Below the pieces are notes generated by a model. The model made no database searches, was not told the origin of the DNA, and was given only the letters and a program-made list of their open reading frames with translations. Positions 57,391 through 64,000 of a stretch of 64,000 bases of DNA are shown piece after piece (the first letter of the stretch is position 1; every line of letters begins with the position of its first letter). Made by a program: the position numbers and the translations under genes. Source of the DNA: Cinnamomum chago (taxonomy: Eukaryota > Streptophyta > Magnoliopsida > Laurales > Lauraceae). The DNA is taken from the NCBI GenBank assembly GCA_038049695.1, contig CP142454.1:15198501-15262500 (forward strand), read 5' to 3'.

Positions 57391-58932
57391 GTAGTGCTCT
57401 AATGGAGAAGTTGATTCATTTCTTTGATGATGAACGCTTTCACTTAATTAAATCAGAATCTCCAACACCCTTTGATCTTCCACGCTATAACCCGTATCAG
57501 ATTCTCTTTTCTCAAGAAGATGGTGGAAACTTCAAGAGAAAACCCAACTAGTAACTCTAAGGAACTAAAGGAGAAAGAGAAGAGAACTTAGAGAGGAAGA
57601 GAAGTTGTGCAACACTTGCACAAAGGGGTTGGAATTGCACTCTCTATTATGGACGTCCAAGAGGGGATATCTCCCCTATTTGTAGTCATCCATTCCACCT
57701 CTTTACCTATTTGAAATAGAAGTTTAACTCCCATTACAAAATATTAACATTCTCCCTTGCTAGTTGCCATAGAAGTCTTACTTCCACAACAATTAGTAGC
57801 TTTCTCCTTTCTAATTAAAATAGAAGTCCTACTTCCATTAATAATTAGTAACTTAACATTACCACTATTAGAAGTCTCACTTCAAATAGAAATAGTAACA
57901 TTCCTTTTATAGTCAAGTAGAATTAGTATATTTCTAATAGCTTGGGCTAGCGTGGGGACCACTAGGGATTCCTTATAAAGCTGGCTCCAATTAGGACACG
58001 TGACCCCACATCTCATGTGCAATCTGGGCCCACAGTTAATTGCAAATAACTTCACTATATAAATGCAATTGCACTCCAGTTTTAGGAATATATTACATTG
58101 AATACCCTAAACTTCCCAATTACCACAAGTATGCCCCTCCATCTATATTCATGGATCAATTGGACATGTCCACCATACTAGATCCATATCTTATTATCTT
58201 TGAGCCCCAATTAATTATAATGATCATTTGGTACCGATCCAATTAACTCTTAATCGGAATGAGTGCGCACTTACCAATGATAAATCCATTAATTGGCACA
58301 AGGGAATATTAAAGATAGATTCCATCTTGACCATTGAATGTTCCCACAGCTCTACTACCACGTACCCAAATCACCGAGGTGTTGACCTACAATTGGCCTC
58401 ACTCATTGGTGACTCAAAGCAAATGCATTGATAGAAACTTGAGTTCATTAATGTCTCAGAATTATGAGCCAATTGCTAGGAAATTATGAGAGCAGACCTT
58501 AAAATAAAGACAGTGTATATAAGGTGCTTCTCATGGTCCTTCAATACATCCAATGTACCAGCGCCATTATCCAGAATCTTACATTCCGATGATCGAGACA
58601 AATCACACTATCTCATAGTGATCAAAGTGCTGCAACCTTGTCAGATGATATGCTCAATCTCATCACTGGTTGTGAAGATATTTAAGTATAAGATTTGCAA
58701 TATATGTCTCCTGTATGTGGATCTCATCCATACACATGTATTACATCGAGTATATTTATGGACTCCGGTTCATCTCATGAACCATTATGTCACTCGTATT
58801 AGTTATGTGCAAACAAGTAATAAAACACCATTCATCTCACGAAAGGAAAGTAATAATATATATTGATAAATAAATAAATTAATCAATTTATTCATCATAT
58901 ACTGGTATTGAGACCATAAAACTAATACTAGG

Positions 58933-58979
58933 AAGGACTGAGATCAAGAATTATCCCGGCATCAAGAAATGCCCCGACA
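58933..58979 (-). repeat. 3' LTR of the gypsy element, remaining part
   Basis: AAGGACTGAGATCAAGAATT to GCCCCGACA matches the end of the right LTR (63021-63067) and closes the split left LTR. Confidence 0.88.
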
Positions 58980-59354
58980 TAATTACCCCTAGCTCCTGAC
59001 CTTTTAGAATTTTCTTACTCTTTGAGGTCGAGAGCTAAAAATGAGAGAACATTTTGTGCCCAGGTCCCATCTCGGTGCCAATCGCTGATGTCCGCTGGCG
59101 TCTGATCCTTATCATGATGCCGCTTCGTCTGCCCGAGGCAATAAATGGTGTGTCATCATTATTTCGTCTGGCTGAGCATGCGAACGACGCTTCACATGCC
59201 CGAGGCGACTAATAGTGTGTCAGAGTTATTGCGGAGGATGAATTGGCGGTGCCACATGTTATCTTCTAGTTGGTTGTTGCTTGTACAGAAGCGACGCGTG
59301 GAGAGCTCGAGGTGACGCTTCGCACACGTGCTTTTAAGAGGCGCCTCTTTCCTC

Positions 59355-59362
59355 TATAAATA
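59355..59362 (+). promoter_or_regulatory. TATA box of the opposite-strand ORF in the gypsy element
   Basis: TATAAATA in a CTCTATAAATAGGG context, about 250 bases upstream of the first ATG of the plus-strand ORF and pointing away from gag. The spacing allows a leader of about 220 bases. Inferred. Confidence 0.6.
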
Positions 59363-59612
59363 GGGATGCCCATTCTTCCTTTTCTTACTTTTGCATTTGG
59401 CTTGGAAGGAAACTCTGCCGGAGAAGACATTCTGCCGAGATCATAACCTAGCGAATCCGGAGATCCCCATTCTCGAACCCCTTGCTCCCTCTTTGTGAGT
59501 CTTCTTCTTCCTTATCTTTTCCTTGCTCCCTTCGTCTTTGTTTAGGGTTTCTGTCTTCTAGGGTTTTGAATCACGTCCTTTCGTGCTTGTCGATCCTTCT
59601 AGTTTTTTAAAA

Positions 59613-60597
59613 ATGGGGATTTACAGTCACTTGATAGAGAACCCCTAAGCTCTGAAGGGGCTTAGGAATGCATACAACATACTAGACGACATTCTGGTAT
59701 AGTCAAGTGACCCCCAAGGTAGTTTTGATGGCCATACCTATTTCAAAAATTGGATGCCCTTTCCTTTGGTAGCAATAACCAAAGGCGGGGTCAGATTCCA
59801 CATTCATCCCCTTCTCCGATCGTGCCTAAGCCCCTGGCGGCTGTGCCCTTTCCAATTAATGCCCAATGGTTTCAAGATAATCATGGGCGTTGCCGAGCTC
59901 AATGAGATCCTCGGTATTAACCTCGGTGTGCATGACATCGATGGTGTTTATGACATCTGCAAGTCTGGAGGGGCCGAGGACTCGTACTACCTTCGGGTGA
60001 AGGCGAAACGTTGACCCCTGATTACTGCTTTGGAGGACTCAAGCAAATATGCTGGGTACGACCGCCTGCTCGTCTCAAGGAATTGGGAGTTCAGGCCGAC
60101 CAAGACCGAGGCGGCAAGGAGAATTCAGGTTCCTCGGAGACCTGGGACCCCTCCAAGTAAATACTCACTTCCTCCGGGGTGCTGTATTCACTTTACTACT
60201 GTTCTGCCGAGCCGATGCTTCCTTTTCTATCTTCTGTGCAGGCATCCAGCGAAGAAGAAAAGAGGCCGACTTAGATCACTGGAAAAGGAACGAGGCCTGG
60301 TTCTAGAAAATATACAGTTACCACGGTCATAACGACCGAGCTGCCTTCTCCGTGCTCCGGTACACGCCGAGGTACCAGTCTTATACCAAGAGGACGACCG
60401 AGCTCCCCACCGAGCTGATATGGGAGGTGGTGCTTGCCCTTGCTGAGACCAGTGGACGAGTGTCTTCGGGTGCCGAGACTTCTTCTTTGGCGGCTGACCT
60501 CGCGGCTTCCAACCCGGTGAAGGCTGTTATAGCCTACCCTTCCTCCCTCGACCTAGAAGAAGGAGGAGAAAAAGAAGAAGAGGAAATGGACGGGTAG
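59613..60597 (+). pseudogene. Opposite-strand extra ORF of the gypsy element, spliced and decayed
   Basis: One plus-strand frame runs from ATG 59613, through an intron at 60157-60241 (GTAAAT...GTGCAG, phases agree), to TAG about 60595. It includes FHIHPLLRSCL, PFQLMPNGFKIIMGVAELN and NLGVHDIDGVYDICKSGG, then TALEDSSKYAG, WEFRPTKTEAA and a Glu-rich end. In-frame stops at 59646, 59700, 60012 and about 60300 make it a pseudogene. The protein is unlike gag or pol. Extra ORFs antisense to gag-pol near the 3' LTR are known in Tat-lineage elements, and the placement here fits. The wording also recalls proteins annotated as hypothetical in many plant genomes. Function unknown. A further open, basic, Pro/Ser-rich stretch continues to about 61080. 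Confidence 0.75.
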
Positions 60598-61084
60598 CAA
60601 CCTCCTGTCACCGATTTGGCGGCCGTCATCTTTAAAGGCCGAAGTCCGCCCATTTTAAAACACCCCTCCAGCGGGATCGGCGCCGCTTCCAGGTCCTTAG
60701 CCGGCACCTCCTCCGGTCCTTCAGGTGTAGCTAGGGGCTCATCCTCCATACGGAAGAAGAGCGCCCAAGGCCGGTACCAAGAGAAGAGGGGCAGGCTGGA
60801 GGGCCCGGTTAAGGAGATTCGACAGCAGTCTGCTAAAACTGAGAAGGAGGGGAGAGGCCTCCACCCAAAAAAAGGGCCGAGTGGAGGGTCGATCGGAGCA
60901 GCCTTCCTATTTGGCTTTGGAGCGCCGGCATGCTGGGCCACCCCATTTTAAGCCTGGTCTCCAGCTCAAGCCCAACCGATTTCTAAATGTGGAGGACCGA
61001 ATAAGGGCCAGCTCTACGGTCATTGCGGCGTTTTCCAGGGCTTGTGCTCTCCTAAGAGATATGGAGAGGCACAATAAAGCAGGA

Positions 61085-62384
61085 GATCTTTGAGGAGCTC
61101 ATTGCCTGGAAGCAAAACCTGCTGGAAGCACATGATGACAATATCATCTTTGGCGTCCTTGATCTGGCTATAAATTGTCCAGAACCTTCTGGCAAACTTA
61201 GTGACATATCAGTTTCCCTCATCTGGATCGCTATGAGGTTGCCACATGTCTTCGGGATGACCCGATGTGCTTGAAACTTTTCAACGAAGGAGTTCTGGAG
61301 CTACTGCCAGCTCGAAACTGATCCCTTCGGAAGCTCAGGTGGCCGATGTCCCCTAAACTGGAGGAGAAAACTCTACAGTTCAGGTGGCCGATGTCCCCCC
61401 AAACCTACATTCGCTGAGTGAAATGTCAAAGGTGCGTCGCGGGATCCGAGGCTCCGTCATAGAGGACGAATCTTGGAACATTGAATCTCTCAGGGAGAGA
61501 TAAGTCCTTTATCTCCTGAGAGAAATGGGACGTGGTTTGGTCCTCTGCCTCGTAGGCGTCTAGCTGGTCTCGATCGAGGCCGACTTCGGCCATCTTATAC
61601 TGGACCTCTCGCCTGACATGACGACCAAGTCATTCTCTTAGGTCTCCCACGTTTTCCGGTCGCAGCGACTCTGGCCAGAGCGATTCTGGTTCTAGGCGTG
61701 ATCTCTAGGAGTCGCTGTGCAGATGGCTGCTGCTCGAGCCTTCTTCTTCGCCGCGGTCTCTTCTTTTATTGGTTAGGACTTGCCTTAAGTCCTGTCTATC
61801 CAGAGGGCCCCGTTGGCGTCCGAGAGGCGGAGCACGGGTCCTCTTCTCCTTTGTTCTGAGTTGCTCTTGGAGTTGACGAATCAATTCGTCCTTCTCTTGG
61901 ATGACTTGGTTCTAGACCTTGAGGTCTTCAAGCAGAGGGTCATCTTCTTCATCGATTTGGTGAAAGGACTGAGCGTCATCATGAGTGTGGCGATGGGAGT
62001 GATGAGACCTGGCCTCCACAGGAGTCTTGCCTCGTCGTCGAAGGTCCGTAGGGAAATATTCTGCAAGGGGTGCTCAGGTGGCTGAGCATTATGGTGGAGA
62101 GTAATTATCTGGCGATCATTACGCCGGGGAAGTATCGTCACCGCCCTAGATGAGGAGTCTGACCTGACGATGCCCTTTATGCACACGGGACCAAACTTTC
62201 CCCTGGATCTTCTTTGGCGGGGGACCGTCGATAGTTCCGAACGAGGGGGAAAGACTGGTGGAATCTCCATCGGCTCCTTAAGCAGGAGAAAAGCTGGTGG
62301 TGGCATCGTGGGTGCTGCTGAAGGTAACAACGAGACTTTCTGGGACTTTGAAGAGCCGTCGCCATTTCTGGTTTTTGGAGGCAT
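61085..62384 (-). pseudogene. gag: Gypsy gag, heavily decayed
   Basis: Starts at ATG 62384 (MPPKTRNGDGSSKSQ) just inside the primer site and is open to 61881, with a charged N-terminal region. Farther on, several frames carry gag-core remnants: FVEKFQAHRVIPKTCGNL, then ARRFWTIYSQIKDA-like residues and LPGNELLKDLL near 61090-61340, separated by stops and frame changes. Sequence then passes directly into the 3' end of the opposite-strand ORF near 61080, so pol and the gag C-terminus are deleted. The start motif MPPK and core place it near Tat-type gag, by recall. Confidence 0.75.
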
Positions 62385-62413
62385 GGGTTTGGCAGATTTG
62401 GTTTAACCCAATC

Positions 62414-62431
62414 TTCCTATAGACGTCGCCA
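62414..62431 (-). other. Primer-binding site of the 52-kb gypsy element
   Basis: TGGCGACGTCTATAGGAA on the minus strand, two bases from the right LTR. Same style and position as the site of the 13.6-kb element, with which it shares TGGCG and TAGGAA. Confidence 0.65.
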
Positions 62432-62433
62432 AT

Positions 62434-63067
62434 TGTAAGTGCTTGAAAATTACAGTCTTGGTTAGGAGAGGATTAGACAATCAATTTGATTATTTGGAAA
62501 ATGATTATCCTCCTGAAACTTGAAAGGGAAAGCAAAGACAAAAGTTAGAGCCCCTGGCTGTAGGCAGCCGAAGGCATTCCGATGCCTGAGTTAGTTCGGT
62601 GACTGAACTGAGGAGGAGTGAATGAGTATGTGAATATCTCTTCTTGCATACCTTTGGTGGTTTTACCTCATGCATATATATAAGCGTGAGAGTTGACTCT
62701 TGGGGCAGAGTCCCATCAAATCCTTCATGAGTGGATGTAGGTGAAAATGGGAAGTCCCATCAACCTGCATTTGGCCTCCTGAGTGGGGGTAGGTGAGGGT
62801 ATTGTCCCATCTGTCCATGCCTCAATGGCTGCGGACGTGACCGTGAGATAAGGCTGACTACTTATCTAGTTCCGGTGCTCAGTCTTTTTGTCAACTCGAC
62901 ATCATACTTTTACAGGAGCGCATTTTTGGCCGAATGACAGCAAATACCGAGGTTAGGCTTGGGCTGAGGCCGAGGTGCGGTCTGCAGATATTTTCAGGTT
63001 GGCACTCCTGCCGTGCTAGGAAGGACCGAGACCAAGAATTATCCCGACATCAAGAAATGCCCCCACA
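62434..63067 (-). repeat. 5' LTR of the 52-kb gypsy element
   Basis: 634 bp, plus-strand ends TGTAAGTGC...CCCCACA. It preserves the uninterrupted GCTAGGAAGG site into which the solo-LTR-like element inserted in the partner LTR. Confidence 0.9.
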
Positions 63068-64000
63068 CGACCATCATAACCCTTTATATTTTAATTTCTC
63101 TTGATTTGATTCTTCACCTCACCATACTTCAATTCACCATACATCTAAACACGCTTAAGGGGCACCATCTCTCTTGTTACGGTAAATATCCAAGTACGTT
63201 TATTGCCCTGTGAAGAACAAACTGTTAACATCTTCATAACCTCAATGCCTCATTTATGTTTTTCATTACCTTTTCATTTGTGACAACCTTATCTTGGAAT
63301 ATAAAAAGAGCTAGAAAACCCTGCATGCATGGCACAAACTGCCTTCGCAAGGTATATAACAATGAAAATATGATTTCCATGATTCAAAAAGTATGTCACA
63401 CCCCTCTGGGACTGGATTGGCAAGGGATACCTTTGGGTCATAAAAAGATACCATGAAAGTCACAATAATTGGAAATAGATGTAGCAAAATATTCACTTGC
63501 GGTTCCATCCGACGGTCGATGGACAAGTTGCAAGATTGTAAAAATGAGTGGGACCCCCTAATCTAACTGCATCAAAGATAGCAACGGTGATGTCTATATG
63601 CAAAAACATCTGCAGGAGATAATTACCCGATCAAAAAGATATTTTAAAGAGAAGTATCATAATTTGTTGTAATTACATGATTAGAAAGAGAAATACTATA
63701 TCAAAAGTAGTTTCCTTGAATCTAAAAATGTATCTAGCGAGGTATTAACTTTTTCCAATATGAGAAAAAAAATGCAAAATTGTAAAAGTTTACAAGCAAG
63801 ATGATTATCCAAGTTTCTGAAAATTCTAAAAAATCCAAATTTGCGTGACAAGTTTTCCTACTTTGATAGACTTGATGGCTAATGAGAAGTCGGAGGGGGT
63901 GATAATGGGGTACTACATGCGCTATTTGCTCCAAATCTTACTAGCTGGCTGTGATATGACCATCATCCCGATTTCTTCCTGATCATCTTGATCTCCTATA
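63068..64000. other. Gene-free right edge
   Basis: AT-rich sequence with no ORF showing family motifs on either strand. ACCAT at 63070-63074 is the likely right target copy of the gypsy element. Confidence 0.4.

Larger units (their letters stand above)
53062..58927 (-). mobile_element. Solo-LTR-like element, copy 2, inserted in the gypsy LTR
   Basis: Reverse-orientation relative of 6828-8279, starting TGTTGGAAAATAGGTGGG on the plus strand and ending ACTAATA. It is flanked by perfect CTAGG (53057-53061 and 58928-58932). The right gypsy LTR has the uninterrupted GCTAGGAAGG empty site. Without the nested 4.1-kb unit its length is about 1740 bp. No coding region. Plus-strand outer ends are TG and TA, the last having lost the canonical CA. 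Confidence 0.85.
52451..63067 (-). mobile_element. Ty3/gypsy (Tat-type) element without pol, carrying nested insertions
   Basis: The left LTR (52451-53061 plus 58933-58979) is split by a nested insertion; the right LTR is 62434-63067. Gag is on the minus strand next to the right LTR, with a primer site at 62414-62431, so the element is in minus orientation. The internal region (58980-62433) contains a decayed gag, an opposite-strand spliced ORF and no protease, reverse transcriptase or integrase. ACCAT abuts the left end and recurs two bases beyond the right end, an imperfect target duplication. Without its insertions the element would be about 4.7 kb. Confidence 0.85.

Noticed and set aside
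63068..63074. Exact target duplication of the 52-kb gypsy element
   Set aside because: ACCAT abuts the left end but is separated from the right end by CG, so it is reported only as imperfect.

Overview
The window is nuclear DNA of a flowering plant. The genes have plant-type GT-AG introns, the recognisable proteins are plant families (Qa-SNARE syntaxin, TMEM53/DUF829 hydrolase, polyphenol oxidase), and the space between them is filled with Ty1/copia and Ty3/gypsy LTR retrotransposons, LINEs, SINEs and MITEs. The species cannot be fixed from sequence alone; an early-diverging angiosperm such as a magnoliid is a guess.

Layout. At 1-768 lies the 5' part of a polyphenol oxidase gene on the minus strand, running off the window. 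From about 1 to 13.6 kb there is no confident gene; it holds several MITE-like elements, two with 9-bp target duplications, and one solo-LTR-like element. At 13618-17538 sits a Ty3/gypsy element (Tat type) with both LTRs and a frameshifted gag but no pol. From 17.5 to 24.1 kb there is a partner of a segmental duplication (about 10.25 and 19.24 kb, sharing a G-box block) and a LINE 3' end.

Gene island. From 24.6 to 49.6 kb there are three credible genes: a SYP112-like syntaxin (minus), a four-exon plant protein of unknown function (plus, 31541-34543) and a four-exon TMEM53/DUF829-like alpha/beta hydrolase (minus, 35925-49620). The last two are convergent. The hydrolase gene has a 10.6-kb second intron holding a complete Ty1/copia element (38139-43380, 231-bp LTRs differing at one base, duplication ATTAG), SINE and LINE debris and tandem repeats. 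The copia element is very young yet has an amber stop in its polyprotein and a lost catalytic Asp in the reverse transcriptase YVDD box. An ELOF1-derived gene fragment and a SINE with flanking duplications lie between the syntaxin and the unknown gene.

Nested repeats. 52451-63067 is a three-level nest. A gypsy element without pol keeps gag (minus) and an opposite-strand spliced extra ORF (plus, decayed). A solo-LTR-like element sits in its left LTR with duplication CTAGG, and inside that is a 4.1-kb TG...CA LTR-like unit with duplication GTAGT. The right-hand LTR keeps the empty site, which fixes the order of events. No CRISPR arrays, rRNA or confident tRNA genes were seen.
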